43,916 nt of DNA, taken from NCBI GenBank assembly GCA_937898415.1, contig CALDLA010000034.1:1-43916 (forward strand), read 5' to 3'. Of this stretch, positions 17,050 to 27,143 are shown in pieces (positions within the stretch are counted from its first letter, which is position 1; the number at the start of each line of letters is the position of its first letter). A program made the translations under genes and the position numbers. The DNA is from an uncultured Prevotellaceae bacterium (GTDB taxonomy: Bacteria; Bacteroidota; Bacteroidia; Bacteroidales; Bacteroidaceae). The notes beneath the pieces are model-generated. The model saw only the letters and a list, made by a program, of their open reading frames with translations. It ran no database searches and had not been told where the DNA came from.

Positions 17050-18492
17050 ATGAATAGAACTAATTATACCGATGACTTTTCTGCTTGGCTCAGAAAAGAT
17101 AAATATACCATTCTTTCTGGGTTTATTTTTGCTCTTTTACCCAATATTTTAGGTATAGTCAAACAGATTTTGCCTAATATAACATTTTATGACAATCTTA
17201 TATGGGATGTGCTTTATTACAATCTTCAGCACATTGTAAATATTGGTATCTTATTATGGTTTTTTGTTATGCTCACGAGAAGGAGCTTTCTAATGAATTC
17301 TGATGATGAGAAAGAAGGCTCACTTCATGAATATGTAAAAATGCAATTTGGAGAAAGTAGTACGTTAGCACAAAACACACCTCATAATTTATATGAGCGT
17401 CTTCGGGAAGGCGTAAAGCAGTTTTACTACTCTTGGATGGCAGTATGGGGTGTGTGGCTAATTCTCTACATCTTAATTTTTGTATTTTCTGTTTACAAAT
17501 ATTTAATAGCAAGAAGCAAAGGGGATCTAATAATAGATCTTTCTGATATGTCCTTATTTAGGATGGAGTCTCTTTTAGAGAACTTCCTAAATTTAGTTAA
17601 TAGCTTTATCCTTCTTTTCATCTACCTTGTCATCACGGTTTCAACAGTTAGGGTAGGACGTCTTGCCCCAGGAAGCCATCGTATTATGCATTCTAGTATT
17701 GCAATACTTGTTTTTATTGGCGCTGGCTGTTTTTTTATTGACATGTTTAGTTTGTCACAATCTATATCTGGAGAAGCATATCAACAAATACAATGTTATC
17801 TGAGACTTGTTATAGGAATTATAGCTGCTATTTCATTCATGGCCGTTTTAGGAAGACTCAATACCAATTTCTTAAACATCCCTCAATGGATGATGTTAAG
17901 CCTCTATCTGTATGCGGCAATACAAGTTGCCTATCCAATAACATATGATCCCTATTATTTTCGCCCAGACAAACAGAGCGATATTATTGCTTTAAAGAAT
18001 GCCCAGAGGGATAACGATTCATGCTATATGACAAAATCTAAATATGCAAATAAAAAAGACACACTTTATTATATTAGCATACAAAAGACACCTGATTCTA
18101 AACCTGATACAATTATGTCGCAGGGAGTGAACTACTTGGCAAATTGCGATAGTTTTAATTTGAATGGTTATATTTGCTATTCTGTGCCATCTAATGAAAT
18201 TTGCCAACTATCAAAGAACAAGAAAGATGACGAAAAAAGTAAAAAATATAGAAGTATTATAAAAAAGAAAAATAAATTATTCCCATATATTGACATTTTA
18301 GAAATGCTTTTATTCTATTTTGCCTTATTAGGCAAGGCTTTCCTTTTTTCCGTTTTACTCTGGATCAACCGCAGAAATAGATTCCTGTTTTTCCTAATAC
18401 ACAAAGCAAATACACTATCGGATTCAGAGATTATGTTGCGTAGGTTCAACAAATACTATGTTGGCTGTATGGATAAAGATAGTAATTTATAA
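17050..18492 (+). CDS. Polytopic membrane protein partnered with the KaiC-like ATPase
   Basis: A 480-aa protein with about eight hydrophobic helices: two near 20-80, one at ~126-150, four between ~180 and 305, and one at ~410-435. A soluble polar stretch (~310-400) containing DSCYMTKSKYAN lies between the last two helices. The C-terminus is short and basic. No transporter, kinase or protease motif is visible and I do not recognise a family. It sits 18 nt downstream of the KaiC-like gene, so the two are probably one transcription unit in which the ATPase is recruited to the membrane. The gene ends in an intergenic stretch convergent with the RND operon. Confidence 0.65.
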   Translation: MNRTNYTDDFSAWLRKDKYTILSGFIFALLPNILGIVKQILPNITFYDNLIWDVLYYNLQHIVNIGILLWFFVMLTRRSFLMNSDDEKEGSLHEYVKMQFGESSTLAQNTPHNLYERLREGVKQFYYSWMAVWGVWLILYILIFVFSVYKYLIARSKGDLIIDLSDMSLFRMESLLENFLNLVNSFILLFIYLVITVSTVRVGRLAPGSHRIMHSSIAILVFIGAGCFFIDMFSLSQSISGEAYQQIQCYLRLVIGIIAAISFMAVLGRLNTNFLNIPQWMMLSLYLYAAIQVAYPITYDPYYFRPDKQSDIIALKNAQRDNDSCYMTKSKYANKKDTLYYISIQKTPDSKPDTIMSQGVNYLANCDSFNLNGYICYSVPSNEICQLSKNKKDDEKSKKYRSIIKKKNKLFPYIDILEMLLFYFALLGKAFLFSVLLWINRRNRFLFFLIHKANTLSDSEIMLRRFNKYYVGCMDKDSNL

Positions 18493-18767
18493 GCGTAATG
18501 TTGTATATGGAATGATATAAAGATTTGTCAAATAGTCCTGGAATAAGGGGGCAAAATTGAAGTGACATCCTTGAGGTATTTCCTCAGGTTGACTTCCTGT
18601 ATTATATTTTGAAACGGGGTGTGTTTGCTCCTGTGGTAACTGTAGGCCCGATAACTTCTTAATGACCAACTCCAAGAGGCGGTCATGGCTATTATGGCAA
18701 TTAATTGTACGTATAACCACCAATAATGAAACGAATGAAAATGCCTATGATAGAACAATGAATTACA

Positions 18768-21700
18768 TTACAAGTTTAGAGTCTGTTCCTGACTTGTCTT
18801 TTCTAAACTATTTGCAGATCCGAACTTCATAAATATCGGCATAATAAAAACTATGGCTATGACAGAGAACAGAAGTCCGCCAGCAGAGCCTACCGCAAAT
18901 GAGAACCAGAAAGTTTCTTCGTCGCCGTCAATGAAGAAAGGTATTAAACCTAAGACTGTTGACAGAATAGTAAGCATCACAGCGATAATCTTATGATTAT
19001 AGGCCCTTACATACAGACGAATCAGGTCACTACGCTTTTTTGCACCAAATCGCATGTATGTATTCTTGTATTCATTGATAATGTAGATACCACCATTAAC
19101 TGTCAGCCCACTCAGCAATACCAACGAGGCAAAACCACCCGTACCAAATTCCACGCCAGAGAAATAATAGGTCAGGAACGTTCCTATAAACGATACAGGG
19201 ATCAGCGAAATAATAACCAAAGGCAAACGAAGTGACTCAAAAAGAATAGCACAGATGAAATAGATGATAATCACTATAAGCAGGATAAGCCAATACTGCG
19301 TACCGTCATCCTCATACCAACCGTACGACGTATTCAGACACTTGTAGCCCACAGGCATCTTGGCATTAAACTCTTTGGTAATCTTCTCGATATATTTACT
19401 GGTATAGGTATAAGACCCCAGCACATTAAATGCCACCCTCAGCACATATTCCTGGTTTTTCTTGGGGATACAGTTCTTGGCTTCGCGCCGCTCTATCTGC
19501 ATGAAATCAGATAATTTCGTGTCCGTACCATTTACCTTCAGATAGGCGTTTTGTAAGTGCCAGAGGTCGAACTTGTCCTTTGCAGATGATTTCAGATACA
19601 TGTCGGCAGACATATTCTTATCCTTATACTTTTCAATATCATAGCCAGAAAGAATCTCTTTCAATGCCTGATGCGTAGAATTGAGGTCAAAGCCATAAAG
19701 TGCCATCCGCTCTTTGTCATACCTCATATAAAACTCGTCCTCCTGATTCTCATGCCCAGGTGTCTCGATGGTCAGGTCAACCACACGATTGTTCTGTTTC
19801 ATCGTCTCGCACATGTCTTCTGCAATCCTATACAGACGATCATAGTTGTATCCGGCAATCTCTATACGATTTGAACGGTACTGAAGGTTCAATGAGTTGC
19901 TAAATCCACGTTCACTTACTCCGCTTGTACTCCAGTCGGCCCCGCCGATGGATATGACCTCGCCGATAACCTTATTCTCCAGCAGATAGGGAAATGACGT
20001 ATGCTGATATTCATCCTTAAACTCTACAACTGTTGAGGCTCCCCACTGCTCTACCCTTGTCTCAAAGCGTTTTATCTCCCGAAAGCCCGACAGGAAATTC
20101 TCAAGCATCACCACCTTTTGATTCAGTTCCGTCACACTCCCGCCCAATGGCATCTGTGCCCTTACGGTCAGTTTCATCTCATTGTCCTTTTCATGGCTGT
20201 AAGTGTTGTCCGACAATGATTCAGCAAACAACCGCATGGTGCCGCCAAACACCTCAGACAATGTCTCCTTGCATTTCAGTTGGAAGAAGTCACTACCCAA
20301 CGTCGCATTATAGATGTCGTGTCCTTCCCATTTCGACGGCAAAGCATGAAAAGGAATACCGAAGGCCATCACAACCAAGATGATATATACCCACTTTCGT
20401 TTCTGCGTAAAGGCGATATAGCGTGTGTAGAAATGCGTCCATCCGGCAGCCAACGCTTTCCGTCGGATATGTCCCTGCTGATAACTCCCGTAATTCATCT
20501 GATCTATCATAACCGGAGTAAAAGCGTACGCCACAAGGAGGGCCACCGAAAGATTGACAATGATAATCCATGCGAAGTCATACAAGTCCTTCTGAATAAA
20601 CTCAGGCAACCAGAACACCACCACCAGCGATCCGATGGTCGTTAGCAGTGCCGCCATGATTGCCAAGAAAGCCTTTCGGTTGTGATAATAACTGTAATGA
20701 TCGGTCATTACGACAGAGGCATCAATGACCAGTCCCAGCGAAACCGTGATACCTGCCAACGAATAAATGTGAAGCCGTATGTCAAGCAGCCAGTAAGCGA
20801 TGACAGCCGTCAGGATGATAGCAGCCAGCGTCACCACCATAATGGTCATGTATTTCCATTCCCTTTTTGCCAGCCATACGAAGATCAGCAAAATACCCAA
20901 TGCCATCAGCGAACGCCACACCAATTTGTGCAATTCGCTCTCCCTCTCCTTGGCTCCGTCGTATGTCAGCGTCAGATAAACACCTTTCTTGAATTGTCGT
21001 TCCAAATCCAACATCTGCCTTTGCAGTTTATCGGACAACGCAATCTTGTTAGCCTCGGCATCCACATGGATGTTCAGGTAGATGGTGTTCAGTCCGTTCA
21101 CACGGAAATAACTGTTTGGCTCCCTGTTCTTGTATTCGTAGGAAGCCAAATCGTTCAGATAGACCGTTTTTCCATCCACCACACCGATGGGCATCTGCTC
21201 CAACGACTTACTAAACCTATCTGTTGTCAGGAACAGGTCAATTCGCTTCCCCTCGTGTACCACTTCCCCCACGATGTCCTCCCGTCCGATAAAACTGCGG
21301 ATGCCTTTCTCAATGTCATAAGCCGTCAGTCCATAGTTGGCAAGGATAAAGGGATTATAGGTAATCTCTATGTATTTCCTGACGCCTCCTGTCACCTCTA
21401 CGCGCTTCACATCCTCCAATCGTTTCAACTCCGGCTCCACCTTCCGCTCTATATATTCCTTCAGTTGCTCGTCGCTCAGGTTAGAGTTAACCTGGTAAGT
21501 CAGTAGTAGTTGGGGCGTCTCGCTCCTTCCCCTTTCGTTCACCACCTCCCCACCTGTCAGCACAGGATAAGTCACCCCTTTGGGCAGTCGCTTGTATATT
21601 TGTTTTAACAGTGATGATATTTCGAATTTCACCGATGAGACATCAGCCCCTTTCTTCAGTTCAACAACCACTTTCCCAGAACCGAAGTAAGATTCCGACG

Positions 21701-21926
21701 ATACGTTTTCTACACCCTTGACAGAAGACACCAATCCCTCAATCCTCGAAGTCACGTTCTGCTCAATGACCTTCGCAGATGCTCTTGACCAGGCAAATGT
21801 CACAGTCAATGTCTTTCCCTGCCGGGGACGGGGATTGTCAGCCACATCAATTTTAGGTATCAATGCAGCCCCAATCACCATCAATATAGCCAGTGTCAAT
21901 AATAGTGTGAAGTTAGAGACCTTCAT
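18768..21926 (-). CDS. RND transporter, inner-membrane pump subunit (second of pair)
   Basis: A 1052-aa AcrB/MdtB-type RND protein of normal length. It has an N-terminal helix, a large periplasmic porter loop, TM2-6 around residues 335-490, a second porter loop, and TM8-12 near the C-terminus. The TM4 signature reads GLVIDASVVMTDH: the first Asp of the usual proton-relay pair is kept but the second position is Ala. Its ATG overlaps the TGA of the preceding RND gene (ATGA), so the two are translated in step, as in pumps with two different RND subunits. With the MFP and TolC-like genes 8-10 kb upstream on the same strand it would make a tripartite exporter. The substrate is unknown; the context suggests the NVEALA products. 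Confidence 0.88.
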   Translation of the reverse strand: MKVSNFTLLLTLAILMVIGAALIPKIDVADNPRPRQGKTLTVTFAWSRASAKVIEQNVTSRIEGLVSSVKGVENVSSESYFGSGKVVVELKKGADVSSVKFEISSLLKQIYKRLPKGVTYPVLTGGEVVNERGRSETPQLLLTYQVNSNLSDEQLKEYIERKVEPELKRLEDVKRVEVTGGVRKYIEITYNPFILANYGLTAYDIEKGIRSFIGREDIVGEVVHEGKRIDLFLTTDRFSKSLEQMPIGVVDGKTVYLNDLASYEYKNREPNSYFRVNGLNTIYLNIHVDAEANKIALSDKLQRQMLDLERQFKKGVYLTLTYDGAKERESELHKLVWRSLMALGILLIFVWLAKREWKYMTIMVVTLAAIILTAVIAYWLLDIRLHIYSLAGITVSLGLVIDASVVMTDHYSYYHNRKAFLAIMAALLTTIGSLVVVFWLPEFIQKDLYDFAWIIIVNLSVALLVAYAFTPVMIDQMNYGSYQQGHIRRKALAAGWTHFYTRYIAFTQKRKWVYIILVVMAFGIPFHALPSKWEGHDIYNATLGSDFFQLKCKETLSEVFGGTMRLFAESLSDNTYSHEKDNEMKLTVRAQMPLGGSVTELNQKVVMLENFLSGFREIKRFETRVEQWGASTVVEFKDEYQHTSFPYLLENKVIGEVISIGGADWSTSGVSERGFSNSLNLQYRSNRIEIAGYNYDRLYRIAEDMCETMKQNNRVVDLTIETPGHENQEDEFYMRYDKERMALYGFDLNSTHQALKEILSGYDIEKYKDKNMSADMYLKSSAKDKFDLWHLQNAYLKVNGTDTKLSDFMQIERREAKNCIPKKNQEYVLRVAFNVLGSYTYTSKYIEKITKEFNAKMPVGYKCLNTSYGWYEDDGTQYWLILLIVIIIYFICAILFESLRLPLVIISLIPVSFIGTFLTYYFSGVEFGTGGFASLVLLSGLTVNGGIYIINEYKNTYMRFGAKKRSDLIRLYVRAYNHKIIAVMLTILSTVLGLIPFFIDGDEETFWFSFAVGSAGGLLFSVIAIVFIMPIFMKFGSANSLEKTSQEQTLNL

Positions 21927-24900
21927 TTTCGCTTCTTATTATATATAAGGTAATAGAACAAAGGAATCATAAACAGACTGACTATCGTTCCGATACTCAT
22001 GCCTATAATAAGTGTCAGCGACAGCGGATATTGCAGGGCCGAACCCATATCCCCCCTTTGCAGGAATGGCAGAATGGCAAGGATAGTGGTCAGCGATGTC
22101 ATTACTATCGGTTTCAGCCTTTGGTGTCCTGCCGTCATAATAGCCTGCAACAGCGGCATACCTCCATGTCTCAGTCTGTTGATGGTATCAATTTTTAGTA
22201 TGGAGTCATTAATAATGATTCCGCTCATTACCACGATACCGATCATCGACATCACGTTTACAGACTCTCCAAATAGCCATAGTACACCTACCACAAAGAA
22301 TACGTCAATCACCATTTCCAGAAGGATAATCAATGGCTGAATGAAACTTTCAAACTGCGCAGCCAGTATGAAATAGAGTAATGCCAAAGCCACACTTAGC
22401 ACCAGTGCCAGTTCAGCTATCATCTGGCGGCTGCTGAAATAACCGCCTGCATACGAGGCAGATATTTCACTTTTCGGGCGATGTGTATATTCGTTTACAA
22501 AGTCCATTACGTTTTCTACATCTCTATCATTTGCATTCAGGTCAATACTATAGTACTCCCCTCCGTTTCCGGCCTGCAAGCGTTTATAGTCTTCGCCTTT
22601 TGTTTCTTTAACCAGATAGGAAATAGGGATATCCGTCCCTTCGTTGTTCTTAACTGTGCTATTCAAGATACGGTCATTCTCCTTATCGTCTGTTCCCACA
22701 ATAACGGGTACACTCTGTGCACCGTCATTAATGTCAAAGATACGGTTGCGGCTAATCAGTTCTTTCAGTCTTGTGTATAGCCCGTCATAACTGACCTTAT
22801 AGACTGCCATCTGCTCCATATTCGCCACATAACGGATATTAGTCTCTGTAACAACAGGCATCACAGAGATATCTGGAAAGTTGGCGTGAAGTGTATCAGT
22901 GAAACTGCGAACAGACGCTATGTCCGGCCTTCTGCCGTCTTGATCTTGCAAATGTATTTCCAGATCGGCTTCATCAGTTGAGAAAATCATATTGTAAAGA
23001 TTGCCGGATTCTTCAAAAGTTATCGATGCGGCAGGATATTTCTGCTGCAGTTGCCCGATGATTTGCTTTTTTATCTGTTGTAATCTTTCTACCGACTTGG
23101 CTTTCACATAGACAACGGCTTCTGATGCTGTGATATCTTTGGTGTGCGACAGCAAAAACTCCTGTGTCCCCGCCATTGAGGTGAAAGTTTCTGCCTCATC
23201 GCCCAAAGCCTCTGTCAGTTCCATGATTCTCCTGTCATTCTCTGTGGCAGATATACCTGTGTTCCAATCTATTGTCACCAGCATGTCGTCCTGTTCCACC
23301 CTAGGCATTCGCTCTTTCTCGATTTGCCAAAATATAATACCAGTTAGTGGAACCATACAAACCAGTATCATCAGGCATATTCTGGAATGCCGAAAGACCC
23401 ATCCCATCATGGCCTCATATGGCTTATACATCGCGTCCTTCCTGCTTGTAGTCACTGGAGCCTGACGGTGCTTCTTGAAAAGAAGATGAAAGTACACTGG
23501 AATCACCAGCGTTGCCACAGCCAACGAAGCAAACAATGCAATCGTCACACCCATAGCCTGGTCATAGAACAACGTTCCTGCTACACCACTTAAGAATATC
23601 AGCGGAATAAAGACCGAACAGGTGGTCAGCACCGAACTCAGCATTGGTGCAAACACCTCTTTAGTTCCCTTGACAATGGCTGTCTGCAGTTTTTCCTTCT
23701 CGCGCCATCTACGCATCACATTGTCTATCACAATGATAGAGTTGTCCACAATCATACCTACGCCCAAGATTAGTCCTGACAACGAGATGATATTCATCGA
23801 GATTCCCAGCATATAGAAGCAGAGCAATGTCAATATCAGTGAAAGGGGGATTGTCATTACGATAAGTAGCGACAATCGCCATTGGCGCATAAATAGGAAG
23901 AGTATCAGACAAGCCAACAGCACACCCACATATAGATTCTGCTTCAGGTTGCTGATAGTATAAGTTAACAGGTAAGTCTGGTCTCTGGTCAGTTTAAACT
24001 GAATGTCAGGATACTCCTTTCTCATATCCTCCAGCAACTTGTCCATGCTTTGCTGAAGGTCAGCCATCTGAGCATCGTTTTGTTTGATGATGGCCATCGT
24101 CACAGCGTTTTGCTTATCATGCCGGACGATACCGTTACGCTGTGCCGCATGTTCCTCAATGCAGCATAGGTCTTTCAGTTGAAGCAAACGTCCGTCATGA
24201 TTGATATAGATATTGGCCACATCATCCTTGGTGAGCAGTTGTGAATCAAAATGGATATTATAGCGATACAGCCCATCCACCACGCTTAGTGCCTCCAGCG
24301 TAATGTTATTCCTCTGTATCGCTGTCTCAATATCATGGGTGGTCAGTCCCAGTGTCTGCAACTTATCATAGTACGGCAGGCAAGTAATCTCAGTACCCAC
24401 CGTCCCGCTAATATCCACCATCGCTGTCTGTGGCAGTTGCTCTATACGTTTACTCACCACACCTTTGGCAAACCGCCCAAGTTGAGCAAAGGCCAAATCA
24501 TTAGATTCGTTTTCGAGCCAGATGTCCAGATAGAAGGCTGGAATATCCAAAGCACTGGCTTTTATCACTTTTGGACGCTCCATATCCTTTGGCATGGTGC
24601 TCATGGTGCGGTCAATCTTTTCATTGACCTCGATAAACAGCAGGTCGATGTTACTGCCCGGCTCAAAGGTCATCATTACATAGCCCGCATCCATTCTTGA
24701 CTCGCTACGGATGTCCTTTACCCCAGCCACCTGCATCAGTCGACCGCGAAGGGGAGCAATCACGTCTCGGTCAATCTCACGGGCAGAATAGCCAGGCATG
24801 CTGGCCTGTACCGTAATCTGTGGCACATCAATGTCGGGCATTAACGAAACGGGAATATAACGCAGTGCCAAGCACCCCATCACCACAATGGCGATGAAGC

Positions 24901-24943
24901 ACATGGTCACTGCTACGGGACGGTGGAGTAATTTATAAATCAT
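21923..24943 (-). CDS. RND transporter, inner-membrane pump subunit (first of pair)
   Basis: A 1006-aa RND protein that begins MIYKLLHRPVAVTMC and contains the conserved YIPVSLMPDIDVP segment after TM1, two porter loops and twelve TM helices. The TM4 motif is GMIVDNSIIVIDN: Asp followed by Asn where AcrB has Asp-Asp. It lies 5 nt after an NVEALA gene and overlaps the next RND gene by 4 nt. Its first 85 codons have a diverged, truncated copy at 27813-28100, which shows that an ancestral RND gene stood in the same order upstream. Energised by proton flow, it would pair with the MFP and TolC-like proteins of this locus. Confidence 0.88.
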   Translation of the reverse strand: MIYKLLHRPVAVTMCFIAIVVMGCLALRYIPVSLMPDIDVPQITVQASMPGYSAREIDRDVIAPLRGRLMQVAGVKDIRSESRMDAGYVMMTFEPGSNIDLLFIEVNEKIDRTMSTMPKDMERPKVIKASALDIPAFYLDIWLENESNDLAFAQLGRFAKGVVSKRIEQLPQTAMVDISGTVGTEITCLPYYDKLQTLGLTTHDIETAIQRNNITLEALSVVDGLYRYNIHFDSQLLTKDDVANIYINHDGRLLQLKDLCCIEEHAAQRNGIVRHDKQNAVTMAIIKQNDAQMADLQQSMDKLLEDMRKEYPDIQFKLTRDQTYLLTYTISNLKQNLYVGVLLACLILFLFMRQWRLSLLIVMTIPLSLILTLLCFYMLGISMNIISLSGLILGVGMIVDNSIIVIDNVMRRWREKEKLQTAIVKGTKEVFAPMLSSVLTTCSVFIPLIFLSGVAGTLFYDQAMGVTIALFASLAVATLVIPVYFHLLFKKHRQAPVTTSRKDAMYKPYEAMMGWVFRHSRICLMILVCMVPLTGIIFWQIEKERMPRVEQDDMLVTIDWNTGISATENDRRIMELTEALGDEAETFTSMAGTQEFLLSHTKDITASEAVVYVKAKSVERLQQIKKQIIGQLQQKYPAASITFEESGNLYNMIFSTDEADLEIHLQDQDGRRPDIASVRSFTDTLHANFPDISVMPVVTETNIRYVANMEQMAVYKVSYDGLYTRLKELISRNRIFDINDGAQSVPVIVGTDDKENDRILNSTVKNNEGTDIPISYLVKETKGEDYKRLQAGNGGEYYSIDLNANDRDVENVMDFVNEYTHRPKSEISASYAGGYFSSRQMIAELALVLSVALALLYFILAAQFESFIQPLIILLEMVIDVFFVVGVLWLFGESVNVMSMIGIVVMSGIIINDSILKIDTINRLRHGGMPLLQAIMTAGHQRLKPIVMTSLTTILAILPFLQRGDMGSALQYPLSLTLIIGMSIGTIVSLFMIPLFYYLIYNKKRK

Positions 24944-24948
24944 TTTTT

Positions 24949-25431
24949 TTAATTATTTGTAGCTGAGCGAATTTTCGCTAATTGATCCGTTAATTCTTTT
25001 TCAAAATTTCTCTTACAATTGAATATGCATAGTTCTTCGTCCGCTTCTGTTTTGCTGGTTTTTTCATAATGAATCTCATCACCTGGATAATCACCAATTC
25101 CTCTTGCTACACAAGCATCGTATACGACAATATATCTCTTATCAATGCCGACAGTTCCCCCATCAGAATTCTTCACATCTCTGTCGTGGGTATATTCATT
25201 CATGTTTATGGTCCGGATTGCGGTATAGCCATATTGGGCTAAACCTGAACATGTCATAGTTCCTTTTGTCTTGGGTTTCTTTTCAGAGTCACTTAACGCC
25301 TCAACATTCTGGATTAACAGACTATCGTATTTGTGAGTGTGTAATCTAATGGTCTTTGTGCCAACGCATAATAATACGATGGCAAATACTGCACACCTTA
25401 ACAGTATCATTGATTGTTTCTTCTTTTTCAT
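24949..25431 (-). CDS. NVEALA-family exported Cys-containing protein (copy 4)
   Basis: A 160-aa protein. The start is the ATG giving MKKKKQSM; the TTG nine bases upstream overlaps the previous gene and is less likely. A Lys-rich start and hydrophobic segment (~8-24) are followed by LLIQNVEALSDSE, with the NVEAL[AS] motif at 42-47. After it come a CSG motif and three more cysteines in DACVA and LCIFNC, in a charged, otherwise unrecognised C-terminus. NVEALA proteins (PF14055) are short Bacteroidetes proteins of unknown function; the motif position suggests a leader boundary. Upstream is a CxxC lipoprotein (5-nt gap) and downstream the two RND pumps, which fits oxidation and export. Confidence 0.75.
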   Translation of the reverse strand: MKKKKQSMILLRCAVFAIVLLCVGTKTIRLHTHKYDSLLIQNVEALSDSEKKPKTKGTMTCSGLAQYGYTAIRTINMNEYTHDRDVKNSDGGTVGIDKRYIVVYDACVARGIGDYPGDEIHYEKTSKTEADEELCIFNCKRNFEKELTDQLAKIRSATNN

Positions 25432-25436
25432 ATCAT

Positions 25437-25982
25437 TCAATTATTTATATGTTTTTTATAAAAATTATCAAACATTTTTTTTATTTCCTGACTTAATACA
25501 GGATTTCCAACCATCTTCACCATATTTGATTCATCCAATAGTAAAGTGTGATACATTTTGTCTTCTGGAATCTGCTTATTCTCCTTTATGAAGATATCGT
25601 TCTTGTCCAAATATACAGGGATATCTAAATTCATTTCGCAAATTTCGTCTTTTACTCTTTGCGGATCATGTACCTCGCCAGAAATTATACCAACAATTGA
25701 CATATGATGATAATCATCTCTAAAGGCACCCCATTTCTTCAAATCTTTTAAGAAACAAGATTTGCAATAGTCACGGTGAAAAAAAACGACCCAAATTAAT
25801 TGAGATTTTGACAAATCAATACCATTCGTTTTTGGATTGATTAAATCCATATTGTTATAGTCAATTTTCAATTCTCTGTTAACTATATTCGATAACGTTT
25901 GCTCTATTATTCTATTTCTGTTTGTACAGGAGAAAATAATACTAAATAACGCTAATAAGCCACAAATGGTTCTTTTAGACAT
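25437..25982 (-). CDS. Thioredoxin-like lipoprotein with CKSC motif
   Basis: A 181-aa protein with a lipoprotein signal (hydrophobic core, then IIFSCTN with lipobox Cys ~19). The body has a thioredoxin-like fold: WVVFFHRDYCKSCFLKDL carries the CxxC redox pair, then a DIPVYLD strand and a VGNP segment in the cis-Pro region. This is the TlpA/ResA-like layout found in periplasmic disulfide proteins. It is a paralogue of the protein at 28144-28695 (shared SIPVY/DIPVY, VGNP and NKxI ends). It lies between a propeller lipoprotein (4-nt gap) and an NVEALA gene (5-nt gap). A role in forming or reshuffling disulfides in the NVEALA products is inferred. Confidence 0.72.
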   Translation of the reverse strand: MSKRTICGLLALFSIIFSCTNRNRIIEQTLSNIVNRELKIDYNNMDLINPKTNGIDLSKSQLIWVVFFHRDYCKSCFLKDLKKWGAFRDDYHHMSIVGIISGEVHDPQRVKDEICEMNLDIPVYLDKNDIFIKENKQIPEDKMYHTLLLDESNMVKMVGNPVLSQEIKKMFDNFYKKHINN

Positions 25983-25986
25983 TTCT

Positions 25987-27129
25987 CTATTTCATTTTAT
26001 ACATGACTAAAAACGGATTGCATTCCTCATTAGAATCTTTTATCTTTTCAATCAGATATGTATCAACATCTTTGCCATATCTACTTTTAAACATAGGAAC
26101 AATCTTTTCTATGTGTTCTTTAACATTAAGAATCGTGGATACAGGAACTTCATAACCGATATATCCAGACATACCTTGGAGTGGAACCATAAAAAGACCT
26201 TGAAGTGGAATCATGTCATTCTCTATACCTCGATAAGCTGTGCATATATTTTTATTTAAATCGCAAGTAAAAAAAGTTGCTTGATTAGTAGAAAAGATCA
26301 TATGATTATCTGAGTAACGCATGTTTTTTATGGACCACACCTTGTCTTTGTTTTCATTTAAGAATGGTCTGGGCTGCATTCCTTTTGAATCATTATAAGA
26401 AAACCATCTTCCATCGAAATCAATTTCATATGAATTAGTTATTTCACCATCTTCTATATGGTTTATTATACGTGAAAATGGCATACAAAAGTCTACACCC
26501 TTATTTGCAATTAGTGATGCTCCAAATGTTTCTACGCCAGGAATGATTGCCTTTGTGTCCAATAAGACAGTACCTTTCCCTTTTAAATGATTCTTATCAA
26601 AGCGGACTAAGGAGTGTCTAGATATATTTTCATGATCATAGCAGTAACAATATAAATACTTACCTGCGACCAATATCTCTAAAGGGTAGACGTCCAACTC
26701 CTCTTCATATAAAAAATTTAGTTCATAATCCATTATAATGATTTTATTGGGACGATCACAAAAAATATAAATTCTCGAGGATTCCAAATCTGCAGAAACA
26801 TCACTGATGGAAATATACTCGCCTCGTGCCCTGCCAACATACTGTTTTGTCGATTTAATAAATTTCCCATCTGATGAAAAAGACGAAACAATATTGTTTG
26901 TTCTGTCAAATACGTATATTCGATCCTTTAGAAACATTACTCTTTCCATAGAACCAACAACTGCCTCAGGAGAACTTCCGTCAAATTGAATTATTTTGTA
27001 GTCTTCCGCAACTTCTGATAATGGAATACGTGAATCTGTATAATTCACTTTTTGCATAGTGCTATTGTTATATGTAGCACATCCACTTAGTATAAAGCAA
27101 AGAGAAATAAGGGTTAATAACCGGATCAT
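25987..27129 (-). CDS. 6-bladed beta-propeller lipoprotein
   Basis: A 380-aa protein from the ATG giving MIRLLTLISLC with lipobox LSGC at ~14-17. A longer frame to 27198 would overlap the upstream NVEALA gene and push the lipobox inside, so it is rejected. The body shows the repeated VFDRTNNIVSSFSSDGKFI / YVGRARGEYISISDV pattern of the PF17170-type 6-bladed propellers common in Bacteroidetes, ending in NPFLVMYKMK. Three such lipoproteins occur in this locus, each beside an NVEALA gene. Their biochemical role is not known; propellers often bind peptides or sugars. Envelope location is inferred from the lipobox. Confidence 0.75.
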   Translation of the reverse strand: MIRLLTLISLCFILSGCATYNNSTMQKVNYTDSRIPLSEVAEDYKIIQFDGSSPEAVVGSMERVMFLKDRIYVFDRTNNIVSSFSSDGKFIKSTKQYVGRARGEYISISDVSADLESSRIYIFCDRPNKIIIMDYELNFLYEEELDVYPLEILVAGKYLYCYCYDHENISRHSLVRFDKNHLKGKGTVLLDTKAIIPGVETFGASLIANKGVDFCMPFSRIINHIEDGEITNSYEIDFDGRWFSYNDSKGMQPRPFLNENKDKVWSIKNMRYSDNHMIFSTNQATFFTCDLNKNICTAYRGIENDMIPLQGLFMVPLQGMSGYIGYEVPVSTILNVKEHIEKIVPMFKSRYGKDVDTYLIEKIKDSNEECNPFLVMYKMK

Positions 27130-27143
27130 AGCTTGTTCATTTA

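Noticed and set aside
18487..18758. Two overlapping leftward ORFs (76-78 codons) between the 8-TM gene and the RND operon.
   Set aside because: Both are low-plausibility frames with no family resemblance; they may hide a frameshifted remnant but nothing supports it. The 275-bp gap between convergent genes shows no clear terminator.
20682..21506. 274-codon rightward ORF inside the second RND gene.
   Set aside because: Antisense shadow of a strongly conserved RND frame; His/Gln-rich composition typical of such shadows.
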